From positions 1 to 64,000 of the forward strand of contig NZ_JAAMQM010000002.1 in NCBI RefSeq assembly GCF_013523055.1: DNA of 64,000 nt, read 5' to 3'. Below are positions 28,663 to 38,255 of this stretch, piece after piece (position 1 is the first letter of the stretch; each line of letters begins with the position of its first letter). The DNA is from Pseudomonas capeferrum (GTDB lineage: Bacteria; Pseudomonadota; Gammaproteobacteria; Pseudomonadales; Pseudomonadaceae). The notes beneath the pieces were generated by a model, which saw nothing but the letters and a program-made list of their open reading frames with translations, ran no database searches and was not told the DNA's origin. The position numbers and the translations under genes are program-made.

Positions 28663-29502
28663 TCAGTCGAACTCCACTTCGGCGCTTTGCGCGACGCCTG
28701 CGTCATTGCCGGCCCACAACTGCGCGCTGCCTGCCTCGACGATGCGCCCACTCACCTCGAACGGGGTGGGCAAGGTCAGCGGCCGTACGCCGCGATAGGC
28801 GAAACGCCGCACGCGTTTGTCGGGGTTGGCCCGGACGAAGGCGCGCAGGTTCAAGGTGGCGATCATCGGTCCATGCACGACCAGGCCGGGGTAGCCCTCG
28901 GTGTCGGTGACGTAGGGGTAGTCGTAGTGGATACGGTGGCCGTTGAAGGTCACGGCGGAGTAGCGGAACAACAGGGTCGGCGTGGGCGAAATGGTTTCGC
29001 TCCAGTCGCCCGGCCCTGGCGCTTCGCCACTGGCGAGCTTGGGTGGGTTGGGTTCGCGATAGACGATGTCCTGCTCTTCGCGCACGCAGAGTCGACCGTC
29101 TTGCGAGTAGTCATGGCGTACCGTGACGAACAGCAGCGAGCCGGTACGGCCGTGCTTTTCCTCGATCCGCAGGATGGTCGACAGACGATGCGCCTCGGCG
29201 CCGACGGTAAGCGGCTCGATGAACTCGACCCGGCCACCGGCCCACATGCGGTTGCGATTGTCGGCGGGAGGCAAAAAGCCGCCACGCGCCGGATGACCGT
29301 CGCCGCCCAGTTGCGATTCGGCCACGGGCTCCTGAAAAAAGCACCACTGCCAGAGCGCTGGCAGCGCCTCGCCGTCGGCGGGTGCGTCTTCGCCGAAGGT
29401 GGCGGCGATGCGCTTGACCAGGTTGCGGCTCAGGACGTCGTGGGCTTCTTCCGTACGGCCGATCCAGGCGGTGAAATCCGTCGTCGAAGTGGGGGCATTC
29501 AT
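28663..29502 (-). CDS. ich: Itaconyl-CoA hydratase, MaoC-like
   Basis: A 279-aa double-hotdog hydratase of the HTD2/mesaconyl-C4-CoA hydratase type. The N-terminal FAS1-like dehydratase half has WIGRTEEAHDVLSRNLVKRIAATFGED and LGGDGHPARGGFLPP. The C-terminal half carries the catalytic loop FNGHRIHYDYPYVTDTEGYPGLVVHGP. It should hydrate itaconyl-CoA to citramalyl-CoA, as PA0878 does. It is the first gene of the operon and divergent from the LysR regulator; AGAGG lies about nine bases before the ATG. Confidence 0.87.
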   Translation of the reverse strand: MNAPTSTTDFTAWIGRTEEAHDVLSRNLVKRIAATFGEDAPADGEALPALWQWCFFQEPVAESQLGGDGHPARGGFLPPADNRNRMWAGGRVEFIEPLTVGAEAHRLSTILRIEEKHGRTGSLLFVTVRHDYSQDGRLCVREEQDIVYREPNPPKLASGEAPGPGDWSETISPTPTLLFRYSAVTFNGHRIHYDYPYVTDTEGYPGLVVHGPMIATLNLRAFVRANPDKRVRRFAYRGVRPLTLPTPFEVSGRIVEAGSAQLWAGNDAGVAQSAEVEFD

Positions 29503-29586
29503 TACCGTTCGCCTCTGCGTTTATTGTTATGGGCAGATCATGCGAGCCGCTGGGCATTCTGAGAATTTGCATTTGCGTAAGGCGGC

Positions 29587-29603
29587 GTTCAGCTAAGCTG
29601 AAC
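29587..29603. promoter_or_regulatory. Perfect palindrome, candidate LysR operator of the itaconate operon
   Basis: gttcagctaagctgaac is a perfect 17-bp palindrome containing T-N11-A (tcagctaagctga). It sits in the 127-bp divergent region between ich and the LysR gene, where the regulator's site would be expected. Confidence 0.6.
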
Positions 29604-29629
29604 ACTTCGTTACCTGTCTGGGTGCTCTT

Positions 29630-30532
29630 ATGCATTTCGACCTGGCCGACCTGAGGCTGTTTATCCATATCGGCGAATCCCCGAGCCTAACCCAGGGCGC
29701 GCGCCGGGCATTTCTGTCCCCGGCCGCCGCCAGTGCACGCGTCAAGGCGCTGGAGGGCCAGCTCGGTACTCGCCTGCTCTACCGCGACAGTCGGGGTGTC
29801 GAACTCACGCCAGCCGGCCAGAAGCTGCTCAAGCATGCCCGCCTGATCATGAACCAGGTGGATTACCTGAAGGCGGAGTTCACGCATTTCGGCACGGATT
29901 CGGCGGGCCACATCCGCATCTTCGCCAACACCACGGCGGTGACCGAGTTTCTCCCCGAGGTGCTGGCGGGATTTCTCGCCAAGCGCCCCGGGGTGACGGT
30001 CGACCTGCAAGAGCGCTTGTCGCGCGATATCGTCCGTGGCGTGCTGGATGGCAGCACGGACATGGGGATCATCGCCGGCCCGGTGGAGGCCGCCGGGTTG
30101 CAAGTGATCCATTTCAGTACCGATCGCCTGCTGCTGGCCGTGCCCGTGGGTCATGAACTGGCGGCTCAGAAGCAAGTGACGTTGAAACAGACGCTCGCCT
30201 TCCAGCACATCGGCCTGCATGAAGGCAGCACGCTGTTGAGCTTCTTGCGCGACCATGTCGAGCGGATGGGGCAGAGTCTGTCACTGAGGATCCAGGTGTC
30301 GGGGTTCGAGGCGATCTGCCGCATGGTGGAGGCCGGCGTGGGCATCGGCGTCATTCCCGAATCCGCGGCGGTGCGTCACAGTCGCACCATGAAACTGGTC
30401 ACCATCGCGCTGGACGAACCCTGGGCGGTGCGCGAGCGCAGCATCCTGGTGCGAGAACTCGATGCGCTGCCGGGCACGGTGCGGGCGTTGATTGCCACGT
30501 TGATGCCTGAAAGCGGCACGGGGATGGGGTGA
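29630..30532 (+). CDS. LysR-family regulator of itaconate catabolism
   Basis: A 300-aa LysR-type factor with HTH residues FIHIGESPSLTQGARRAFLSPAAASARVKALEGQLGTRLLYRD. The effector domain includes VTEFLPEVLAGFLAKRPGVTVDLQERLS and GFEAICRMVEAGVGIGVIPESAAVR. It is divergent from ich and matches the position of PA0877, the regulator of the P. aeruginosa itaconate locus. The palindrome at 29587-29603 is a likely binding site. The inducer (itaconate or a CoA derivative) is inferred. Confidence 0.88.
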   Translation: MHFDLADLRLFIHIGESPSLTQGARRAFLSPAAASARVKALEGQLGTRLLYRDSRGVELTPAGQKLLKHARLIMNQVDYLKAEFTHFGTDSAGHIRIFANTTAVTEFLPEVLAGFLAKRPGVTVDLQERLSRDIVRGVLDGSTDMGIIAGPVEAAGLQVIHFSTDRLLLAVPVGHELAAQKQVTLKQTLAFQHIGLHEGSTLLSFLRDHVERMGQSLSLRIQVSGFEAICRMVEAGVGIGVIPESAAVRHSRTMKLVTIALDEPWAVRERSILVRELDALPGTVRALIATLMPESGTGMG

Positions 30533-30589
30533 TCGGGTCCTGCGATTAATGCCGATCGGTCAATACACAGCATTTGGTTTTCAGCTGAG

Positions 30590-30730
30590 ATCTGCGGTGC
30601 CGCCGATGGCCTCATCGCGGGTCAAGCCCGCTCGCCACCGATCTTGCGGCAGCCGCCCTTTCTCCGGTGAACCAAATCCCGGTGGCGAGCGGGCTTGACC
30701 CGCGATGAGGCCATCGGCGGCACCGCAGAT
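30590..30730. repeat. REPIN-type long inverted repeat
   Basis: Ends atctgcggtgccgccgatgg and its complement, with core gggtcaagcccgctcgccac / gtggcgagcgggcttgaccc. The arms are nearly perfect over about 50 bp each. It lies just past the LysR gene. Confidence 0.9.
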
Positions 30731-31095
30731 CCTAGCCACCGAACCCCGACCGCTTCCCCTAACCGACCGGCGTTGGGCCTGCGATGGGTTTCTCCGCAAG
30801 ACTCTGCCAAAGCTCGTCCCGCTGTGCCCTTACGGCCGCGCACACTTACGAACCCGCTGGTTTCCCGTCAATTGCGTACTTATTCTCTGCTCGACAGTGC
30901 AGCGCCACACTCGGCGCCCACTCAGGGTGGGAGGGCAGGGCGGGCCTCTTTTCGGTGAACCAAATCCCCGGTGGCGAGCGGGCTTGACCCGCGATGAGGC
31001 CATCGGCGGCACAGCAAATCCTAGCCACCGAACCCCGACCGCTTTCCCTAACCGACCGGCATTGGGCCTGCGATGGGTTCTCCGCAAGCCCAACG
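30681..31095. repeat. Direct duplication of a REP arm plus 60 bp flank
   Basis: The stretch ccggtggcgagcgggcttga ... ggcctgcgatgggtttctcc at 30681-30800 recurs at 30969-31090 with few changes. Between the copies (30800-30968) I see no gene; short frames there do not look like real proteins. Confidence 0.8.
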
Positions 31096-31107
31096 CCCAG
31101 CGATAAC

Positions 31108-32169
31108 TCAGGGTATCAAGCGCTCCTCGCGCAGTTTGTCGAATACGTCGAAAAACGCCTGATCGCTGGCCTGGTAGGCAGTGAATCCCATGATCCGGCT
31201 CTTCGACATGTCCGTGACCACCTCGATGGGGCGCCCGAGGTCCGCGTCGGTGTGCCATGGCGAAATCAGGCGGCCAATATCGCTTTCTTTGAGCCCGTGT
31301 TCAGCGGCGATCTCGGTCCAGACGGTCTGGTCATCGGCCATCTGTCGTTCGAGAGGCGAGGGCGCGGCGGGGTAATCGGCGGGAGCCAGGTCGAAGTAGT
31401 CGGCAATCCTGCGCCACATCCATTTCCACCGGAACACATCGCCATTGGTGATGTTGAACGCCTGATTGGCCGCTGCGGGCGTCGTGGCGGCCCACAACTG
31501 TTGTCTGGCCAGTTGGCGTGCGTCGGTCATGTCGGTGAGGCTATCCCATTGCACCCTCGATCCCGGAAACACGAAGGGCCGCCCGGTCCGTTTGCAGACG
31601 GTGGCATAGACGGCCAGGGTGGTCGCCATGTTCATCGCGTTACCTACGGCGACACCGGTGACGGTATGCGGCCGATGCACGCTCCAGGAGAAAACGTCCC
31701 TTGCCGCGGCGGCGAACAGCTCGTCTTCTTGGGCGTAGTAGAAGTTTTCAACGTCCAGGCGGCCCTGGTCTTCTCGGAACGGGGTCTGCGGGAGACTGCC
31801 TTTGCCATAAGCTTCGAAAGGGCCAAGGTAGTGTTTCAAGCCAGTGACCAAGGCGACGTGCCGAACACTCCCGGCGGGGCGTATGGCATCGAGGACGTTG
31901 CGCACCATACCGGCATTGACGCGGATGTTTTCCGCTTCGGTGGCTTGCCGCGACCAGGTGGTAATGAACACATGGGTGGGTTTCATATTCGCCAGCGCTT
32001 GGCTCAACGAGGCCGGATCCTGAAGGTCGGCGGCCACCGGAATCACGCCAGGAGTCGGCGAGGGATGACGCGAAAGCGCTGCGACCTGCCAGTGGTTTTC
32101 GATCAGTAATTGCGTGATGGCGCTGCCGACGATGCCGCTGGCACCCACGACCAATGCTGTCTGGGACAT
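31108..32169 (-). CDS. NAD-dependent epimerase/SDR, progesterone-5β-reductase-like
   Basis: A 353-aa extended short-chain dehydrogenase. It begins MSQTALVVGASGIVGSAITQLL with the Rossmann glycines. Later TWSRQATEAENIRVNAGMVRNVLDAIRP, VALVTGLKHYLGPFEAYG and EDQGRLDVENFYYAQEDELF follow the PRISE pattern of plant iridoid synthase/progesterone 5β-reductase, where Lys and Tyr of VTGLKHY and NFYY are catalytic. The start at 32169 has GGAGAG upstream and fits the fold; a frame from 32310 is rejected. The bacterial substrate is unknown, probably an enone. Bases 32170-32526 hold its promoter region and no gene that I recognise. Confidence 0.82.
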   Translation of the reverse strand: MSQTALVVGASGIVGSAITQLLIENHWQVAALSRHPSPTPGVIPVAADLQDPASLSQALANMKPTHVFITTWSRQATEAENIRVNAGMVRNVLDAIRPAGSVRHVALVTGLKHYLGPFEAYGKGSLPQTPFREDQGRLDVENFYYAQEDELFAAAARDVFSWSVHRPHTVTGVAVGNAMNMATTLAVYATVCKRTGRPFVFPGSRVQWDSLTDMTDARQLARQQLWAATTPAAANQAFNITNGDVFRWKWMWRRIADYFDLAPADYPAAPSPLERQMADDQTVWTEIAAEHGLKESDIGRLISPWHTDADLGRPIEVVTDMSKSRIMGFTAYQASDQAFFDVFDKLREERLIP

Positions 32170-32526
32170 AGGTCTCTCCTCGATTGTAGGGTTATGAGCC
32201 CACTGAGGCGACGGAGGTTCAAGCGGTCCGCAGGACCTCGGCAAGGACAGTGACCAATGCCCAAGATCGCGCGCGAGGCGCGACGCAATGACCGTTCGCT
32301 GATCGCTCATAAGCGTATCGCCTCAATGCCTGTGACAACCGAGCACCTTGAGCGGCTGACGATCTGGAAAAGTTGCGTCGAGCTTCGAGCGCGGCTTTGC
32401 TTGCGCGGGGGAAACGTTGGCACTTGATTCAGGCTCCCCGGCAATCCGCGATGATCCAAAATTCAGGGCACTCCGTGCCGGCACGGTAGTCACTCCTAGA
32501 CACCTTTCTCGCCCAGCGGAGCCCTC

Positions 32527-33153
32527 ATGATCACTGTTCACCACCTCAACAACTCACGCTCGCAGCGCATCCTGTGGTTGCTCGAAGAGCTTGGCCTGCC
32601 CTACGAGATCAAGCGCTACCAGCGCGATCCGAAGACCAACCTCGCGCCACCCGAGCTCAAGGCCATCCATCCGCTGGGCAAATCCCCGGTGATCGAAGAC
32701 GGTCCTCACGTGCTGATCGAGTCCGGCGCCATCGTCGACTACCTGATTCGCCGTCACGGAGAAGGGCGTCTGCAACCTGATCCGGCCAGCGCCACCTACG
32801 ACGAATATGTTCAATGGCTGCACTTCGCCGAAGGCTCGGCCATATTGCCGCTGATGCTCAACCTGTACGTCGGGCGCCTGGGCGACGCTGGCGCGCCGCT
32901 GCACCCTCGTATCCAATCGGAGCTGGCCAACTACCTCGGCTACCTGAACGAAGCGCTAGGCCTGACGCCGTATCTGGTGGGTGAAGAATTGACCGGCGCG
33001 GATATCCAGATGAGCTTCGTGGGCGAATTCGCCAAGGCTCAGGGCATGTTGCAGCCGTATCCGAATGTGGCGGCGTGGGTGCAGAGGTTGCAGGAGCGAC
33101 CTGCGTATCGCAAGGCGCTGGAGCAAGGCGGGCAGTATGCGTTTGCGAAGTAG
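32527..33153 (+). CDS. Glutathione S-transferase
   Basis: A 208-aa GST. The N-terminal MITVHHLNNSRSQRILWLLEELGLPYEIKRYQRD includes a Ser at the GSH-activating position, followed by HPLGKSPVIED and ESGAIVDYLIRRHG (GSH gamma-glutamyl site). The helical domain has LTGADIQMSFVGEFA as the N-capping box. It fits the YfcF/YibF-like bacterial GST group acting in the cytoplasm on electrophiles. A divergent promoter region with the SDR upstream is possible. Confidence 0.88.
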   Translation: MITVHHLNNSRSQRILWLLEELGLPYEIKRYQRDPKTNLAPPELKAIHPLGKSPVIEDGPHVLIESGAIVDYLIRRHGEGRLQPDPASATYDEYVQWLHFAEGSAILPLMLNLYVGRLGDAGAPLHPRIQSELANYLGYLNEALGLTPYLVGEELTGADIQMSFVGEFAKAQGMLQPYPNVAAWVQRLQERPAYRKALEQGGQYAFAK

Positions 33154-33320
33154 AGTATCGGGCTGTGGCAGGCTGGCCAACGGATCGTAGGGCTGGATTC
33201 ATCAGTCTTCGAAGGCGGCACCGCCCTGTTACTGCCGCATCTGGAAACTGACGGCCTGGCCCGCGAGCGTGGAAGGTTGTGCCAGGCGGTCCTTGGGAGT
33301 GATAGCCTTGCTCACAAGAT

Positions 33321-33553
33321 GAACGGCACCCAGATGTTGGACAACCGACCATTACCGGCGGCAACACCGGATTATTACTGGCGGCACCGCTGGACCCCGT
33401 GTAATGACATGAACTCGTCCATGCTGCCGTTGGCTTGTTTAAGAACGCCACCGTGGCACTGTGATGCCTCGGCGTGGGCGAGTCCATGTCATTACACGGG
33501 GTCCAGCAGTGCCGCCAGTAATGGTTGAGTGTCCAACATCTGGAGTGCCGTTC
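33321..33553. mobile_element. 232-bp MITE-like inverted-repeat element (putative)
   Basis: Termini gaacggcac and gtgccgttc bound two complementary arms. The left arm is 33321-33420, including cagatgttggaca and tggaccccgtgtaatgacat. The right arm is 33477-33553. The left arm has an extra ~23-bp internal stretch. The arms are separated by about 56 bp. No transposase or clear target duplication is visible. It could be a non-autonomous element or a long hairpin. No gene is seen in 33154-33682 otherwise. Confidence 0.55.
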
Positions 33554-33682
33554 AACTTGGAGCTGGCTTGCCGGACCGCCGCAACGTCAGCAAGGGCCGT
33601 AGCAGCCTCAAGAAAGCCATATGTATCAAGTGACCAGCAATAAGCCGATATCATCAAGCCCTTACCTATCTAGTAGAACGCT

Positions 33683-33863
<181 letters not shown>

Positions 33864-34103
33864 CTGCATGGCTCGGGTATTTCTGCTTTGCAGGCCACCT
33901 CTCAAAGAGAAGTCCACCTGTCCGATAGCCAGGCAGAATCGACGACGCAATCCACCTCGCCTGGTGGCTTGTGATGACCGATCCAGGGCGGTCCGCCCCG
34001 AGCTTCGGTCTACTTTGCGAATAGCCAGCTCGCTTTCCTTGATAGATATGGATGGGAAGGATTAGCATTCGTGTATCCGATTCATCCCTCCCAGGATTTC
34101 ACC

Positions 34104-36308
34104 ATGGTGTCTCGCTTCCCAACCCGGCCAGCTCTGTTGGCAGTCTGCTGTTCCGCAAGTCTGATGACGCACGCTGCCGAGCCGATCCAGCTTGATGCGA
34201 CCGACGTCAATGCCGACGCCATCATGCAAAGCCCCGGGGCGCTTCCCGAGGAATATGCCGGTGGCCAGGTGGCCCGTGGGGGCCAGATGGGGGTGCTGGG
34301 CAACCAGGACAACATGGACGTTCCCTTCACCATGACCAGCTACACGTCCAAGGTCATCGAGGATCAGCAGGCCGAGGACATCGGGGACGTGCTGGCCAAC
34401 GACCCATCGGTACGGGAGTCGTTCGGCTTCGGCAATCAATCCAAGATTTTCGTGATCCGCGGCCTGCCGCTGGCGGGGGACGATATTTCCTTCAACGGCC
34501 TGTACGGGATCCTGCCGCGCCAGATCATGTCCACGGACGGTGTGGAACGTGTCGAGGTGTTCAAGGGGCCCAATGCCTTTCTCAACGGCGTGAGCCCGAC
34601 CGGTACGGGGCTGGGCGGTAACGTCAACCTGCAACCCAAGCGGGCCGGCGACCTGCCTACTCGTCGCTACACCCAGGACATCAGCTCCGATGGGCGGATT
34701 GGCGAGCATCTGGATATCGGTCAGCGCTTTGGCGAGGACAACCGGTTCGGCGCAAGGTTGAACCTCAGCCAGCGCGAAGGCGAAACCGCCGTGGACGATC
34801 AGGACCAGCGCACCAAGCTGTTCGTCGCGGGCCTCGACTACCGTGGTGACGGCTTCCGCCTATCGACCGATATCGGTTACCAGAAACAGCGGGTCAACCA
34901 CCTGCGCAACTCCGTGCGCCTCGGCACTGCCGCCAACGCGACCACCAAGGTTCCGACCGCGCCGGACGCCAGCCACAACTATGGCCAGGACTGGAGCTAC
35001 AGCGAGTCGGAAGATACCTTCGGCATGGTGCGTGGCGAATGGGACCTGAACGAAAGCTGGACCGCCTACCTGGCGGGCGGTGCCCGCCATACCCGCGAGC
35101 ATGGCACCTATGGCACGCCGGTTCTGGTAGGTAATTCCGGGAGAGCCACGATCGGTGGCTCGGATATCGTGCATGGCGAGGACAACACCAGTTTCAGCGC
35201 CGGCCTCAACGGCCGCATCCAGACGGGGCCGTTGAGCCACCAGATCGCGCTGGGCGCATCGACCATGTGGGCACAGCAGGAAAACGCCTACAAGTTCTAC
35301 CGTTCCACCGCTGGCAATACCACTATCTACGACAACGTGAAGCTCCCCCGGCCAACCGACGTCAGCAGTACTGGCGGCGAAATGGGCGACCCGGGCGTAA
35401 CCGGCAAGACTCGTAATCGCAGCATCGCCGTTTCCGATACGGTCGGCGTGTTCGATGACCGCCTGTTGCTGACTTATGGCATTCGCAGGCAGCAGTTGCG
35501 CGTTGAAAACTACTTCTACGACGGCACTTTCCCCAACAGTCCCACCAACCCGTCCAAGGACGGCAGCCGAAGCGGCGCGCCCTATGACGAATCGGTCACC
35601 ACGCCGGTCTACGGCATCGTGTTCAAGGCCACCGACAGCGTGTCGCTTTATGCGAATCGCATCGAAGGGCTGGCCCAAGGTCCAGTAGCTCCAAGTAATG
35701 TCGAAAACGCCGGTCAGGCATTCCCGCCGGGACGCACCAAGCAGCTCGAGGCAGGTATCAAGCTGGACATGCTGAGCTTCGGCGCCAGCCTGGCCGCTTT
35801 CCGCATAGAGAAACCTGCGGATGGATACGTCCAAGGGAGCCAGTACCTTCGTGATGGCGAGCAAGTCAACAAAGGCCTCGAACTGAGCGTGTACGGCGAG
35901 CCGATCGAGGGACTGCGCCTGATGGCAGGCGGCACCCGCATGACCTCCGAGCTCAAGAACACCGCGGGCGGTAGCGCCGATGGCAACCATGCCATCGGCG
36001 TGCCGACCTTCCAGTTGAACGCGAGCGTCGATTGGGATGTGCCGGGCGTACCGGGACTGGCCCTCAATGCCAGGATGCTGCGTACGGGTGGCCAGTATGT
36101 CGATCAGGCGAACACCCTGAGCCTGCCAACGTGGAATCGGTTCGACGCGGGCGCTCGGTACAGTCTGAGGGTCGCCGAGAAGGACCTGACGCTGCGCGTG
36201 AATGTGGAAAACATCACTGACAAGAACTACTGGGCATCGGCCAACGGTGGCTACCTGACGCAGGGGGATCCGCGCCTTGTGAAGTTCTCTGGCACGATCG
36301 ATTTTTGA
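34104..36308 (+). CDS. TonB-dependent siderophore receptor
   Basis: A 734-aa outer-membrane receptor. The signal peptide begins MVSRFPTRPALLAVCCSASL. The plug domain includes MTSYTSKVIEDQQAEDIGDVLANDPSV, FVIRGLPLAGDDISFNGLYGILP and VERVEVFKGPNAFLNGVSPTGTGLGGNVNLQPKR. The beta-barrel ends in the aromatic-terminated strand LVKFSGTIDF. There is no extended N-terminal signalling domain before the plug, so it is not a FecA-type transducer. The start at 34104 has AGGA seven bases upstream. It is monocistronic with no siderophore genes nearby. I found no convincing Fur box in the 100 bp upstream. The ligand is unknown. Confidence 0.9.
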   Translation: MVSRFPTRPALLAVCCSASLMTHAAEPIQLDATDVNADAIMQSPGALPEEYAGGQVARGGQMGVLGNQDNMDVPFTMTSYTSKVIEDQQAEDIGDVLANDPSVRESFGFGNQSKIFVIRGLPLAGDDISFNGLYGILPRQIMSTDGVERVEVFKGPNAFLNGVSPTGTGLGGNVNLQPKRAGDLPTRRYTQDISSDGRIGEHLDIGQRFGEDNRFGARLNLSQREGETAVDDQDQRTKLFVAGLDYRGDGFRLSTDIGYQKQRVNHLRNSVRLGTAANATTKVPTAPDASHNYGQDWSYSESEDTFGMVRGEWDLNESWTAYLAGGARHTREHGTYGTPVLVGNSGRATIGGSDIVHGEDNTSFSAGLNGRIQTGPLSHQIALGASTMWAQQENAYKFYRSTAGNTTIYDNVKLPRPTDVSSTGGEMGDPGVTGKTRNRSIAVSDTVGVFDDRLLLTYGIRRQQLRVENYFYDGTFPNSPTNPSKDGSRSGAPYDESVTTPVYGIVFKATDSVSLYANRIEGLAQGPVAPSNVENAGQAFPPGRTKQLEAGIKLDMLSFGASLAAFRIEKPADGYVQGSQYLRDGEQVNKGLELSVYGEPIEGLRLMAGGTRMTSELKNTAGGSADGNHAIGVPTFQLNASVDWDVPGVPGLALNARMLRTGGQYVDQANTLSLPTWNRFDAGARYSLRVAEKDLTLRVNVENITDKNYWASANGGYLTQGDPRLVKFSGTIDF

Positions 36309-36340
36309 GGCGATGTGTCAGGGCCGTTTGTAGATGCGAT

Positions 36341-36915
36341 CCTGTGGGAGCGGGTTCACCCGCGAACACCGGCAAAGCCGGTGCCATACCCAGCAATGTA
36401 TTCTTCGCGGGTAAACCCGCTCCCACAGGGTGCGCGCAGCGCTTGTGGGCGTTGATTACCTCGCATGCTCGCCGGTACTTTCTCGCGGAAACTGTTCTGA
36501 AAGCCAAGGTCTGCTATGGATGATAGCAGCCCCTTGCGAGTGCCTGATATCGGCCCATAGCAGACCTTCGCGGGGGGCTGCTCACGGCCAGAAGCAGACT
36601 GCTTGGCAGATGCGATCCTGTGGGAGCGGGTTTACCCGCGAACACCGGCAAAGCCGGTGCCATGCACCGCGTCGCATTCTTCGCGGGTAAACCCGCTCCC
36701 ACAGGGTGTGCGCAGTGCTTGCGGACGTTGATTATCTCGCATGCTCGCCGGTACTTTCTAGCGGAAACTGTTCTGAAAGCCAAGGGTTGCTCACGGCCAA
36801 AAGCAGACTGCTTGGCAGAGGCGATCCTTGTGGGAGCGGGTTCACCCGCGAACACCGGTAAAGCCGGTGCCATGCACCGCGTCGCATTCTTCGCGGGTAA
36901 ACCCGCTCCCACAGG
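36341..36915. repeat. Three REP hairpins of the 'cctgtgggagcggg' family
   Basis: Inverted repeats cctgtgggagcgggttcacc / gggtaaacccgctcccacagg at 36341-36429, 36617-36705 and 36827-36915. The flanking sequence (gcgcagtgcttgcgg ... gaaactgttctgaaagccaa) is also repeated, giving composite units of about 276 and 210 bp. The last copy abuts the broken 3' end of the AhpD-like gene. Confidence 0.92.
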
Positions 36916-37335
36916 AATGCCACGCTCAGGCGGTTCCAGCCATTGATCGAGATGACCAGGAACGACAGGTCGGCCAACTCTTCGTCCGACAGCCGCTCGC
37001 GCACGCGGTTGAAGATCTCGTCCGAGACCCCGTGCGGCTCAAGCCGGGTCAACGTCTCCGTCCATTCCAGCGCGGCGCGCTCACGGGCCGAAAACAGCGT
37101 CGACTCTCTCCATATCGTGACATGGTGCAGGCGCAATTCCCGTTCACCGTGGATCTTCGCTTCCTTGACATGCATGTCCACACAGAACGCACAGCCGTTG
37201 ATCTGCGATGCCCGCAGCGTGACAAGGTGGCCGACCTCGGCGAGGAATGGCTTCTTGTTCAGCAGTTGGGTGAGTTCAAGGTACTTGCCGGCAGCGGCCG
37301 GGGGATAGCTTGTAGTAATCGAGACGTTGAGACAT
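36916..37335 (-). pseudogene. AhpD-like carboxymuconolactone decarboxylase gene, frameshifted and 3' truncated
   Basis: Begins MSQRLDYYKLSP at ATG 37335. The frame then breaks at a G5 tract (37300-37304); removing one base restores AAAGKYLELTQLLNKKPFLAEVG and the catalytic CAFC region (INGCAFCVDMHVKEA). The frame continues to ISINGWNRLSVAF, where REP sequence replaces the normal C-terminus. An intact member would be a small thiol peroxidase-type protein. The frameshift could be a sequencing error; the missing end could not. Confidence 0.75.
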
Positions 37336-37543
37336 GGCCTGTGTTCCTTCGCGAGTAGGTTGGACCGATGCGGTAGGCAAGCGGTAGGCGAACTCTATCG
37401 TCGGCACGTCCCTGTTCGCAGGGCCAAGATACGCGTTTTCGACTGGGCCATCGATGAACGGCAGAAGGTCGGCAAATCGTTGGGCAGATCTTTGAATGGA
37501 CAGCCTATGGCTGCTCGGAGGCAGCCATAGGATTGCAACTCTG

Positions 37544-38146
37544 CTACAGCAAGCCTTCCGCCTTCATCGCTTGCTGCACGGATGGGCGCTGACTCAGGCG
37601 TTGATGGTAGGCAGCCACCGACGGCCAGGGGGCCAGGTCGACTTTGACCTTCGCGGCCCAATTGAGCACGGTGAACAGGTAGGCATCCGCGACGGTGAAC
37701 CTACTGAACAGGAATTCCCGGCCTTCCAGCTGCTCCGACAGCCAGTCCAGACGCTTGCCGAGCAGCTCTGTCATTGCTGCTCGCCATTCCGGGGTCTGCT
37801 TGGGATCGAACAACGAGCCCATGGTCTTGTGTAACTCGGTGGAGACGAAACTCAGCATTTCCAGGAGCTGGTAATGCTCGGCACTGCCGGGCTCGGGGGC
37901 CAGCTCGCTGTCGGGGTGTTGGGCGGCCAGGTATTGCAGCACCACCTGCGCTTCGGTCACTACGCGCCCATCGTCCAGTTGCAGGGCAGGGACGTAGCCT
38001 TTTGGATTGATCTCAAGGTAATTCTCGCCGGTGTCGGTCTGCTTGCTGGTGCGATCGACCTTGACCAGGTCAAAGGGCGTGTTCGTTTCGCGCAGCACGA
38101 TGTGAGGGGCTAGAGAGCAGGCACCGGTTAGGTAGAAGAGCTTCAT
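37544..38146 (-). CDS. gstA: Beta-class glutathione S-transferase GstA
   Basis: A 200-aa GST closely patterned on E. coli GstA. Motifs are MKLFYLTGACSLAPHIVLRE with the beta-class Cys near residue 10, NPKGYVPALQLDDGRVVTEAQVVLQYLA, and FTVADAYLFTVLNWAAKVKVDL. The start at 38146 has AAGGA six bases upstream; an upstream frame adding 14 residues is rejected. It is a cytoplasmic detoxification enzyme using glutathione, monocistronic here. Confidence 0.93.
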   Translation of the reverse strand: MKLFYLTGACSLAPHIVLRETNTPFDLVKVDRTSKQTDTGENYLEINPKGYVPALQLDDGRVVTEAQVVLQYLAAQHPDSELAPEPGSAEHYQLLEMLSFVSTELHKTMGSLFDPKQTPEWRAAMTELLGKRLDWLSEQLEGREFLFSRFTVADAYLFTVLNWAAKVKVDLAPWPSVAAYHQRLSQRPSVQQAMKAEGLL

Positions 38147-38255
38147 GGCAGATCCTTTCAGGAGGTTGAACCTTAAGCGATGAGACACTCAGGGCAGTAA
38201 AGATAGACCATGGAAACCCGGGCGGATTTCCTTTTCCGCGGATTCCGGGTCCCGT

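Noticed and set aside
24718..29562. Very long plus-strand frames opposite the itaconate genes (530, 625 and 721 aa)
   Set aside because: They are shadows of high-GC genes on the other strand; the minus-strand proteins have clear families.
27397..29562. 721-aa Gly/Asp/His-rich plus frame
   Set aside because: Antisense to acyl-CoA dehydrogenase and ich; no recognisable domain and typical GC-frame artefact.
34000..34103. Fur box before the TonB receptor
   Set aside because: I looked for the GATAATGATAATCATTATC-type pattern and found no convincing match.
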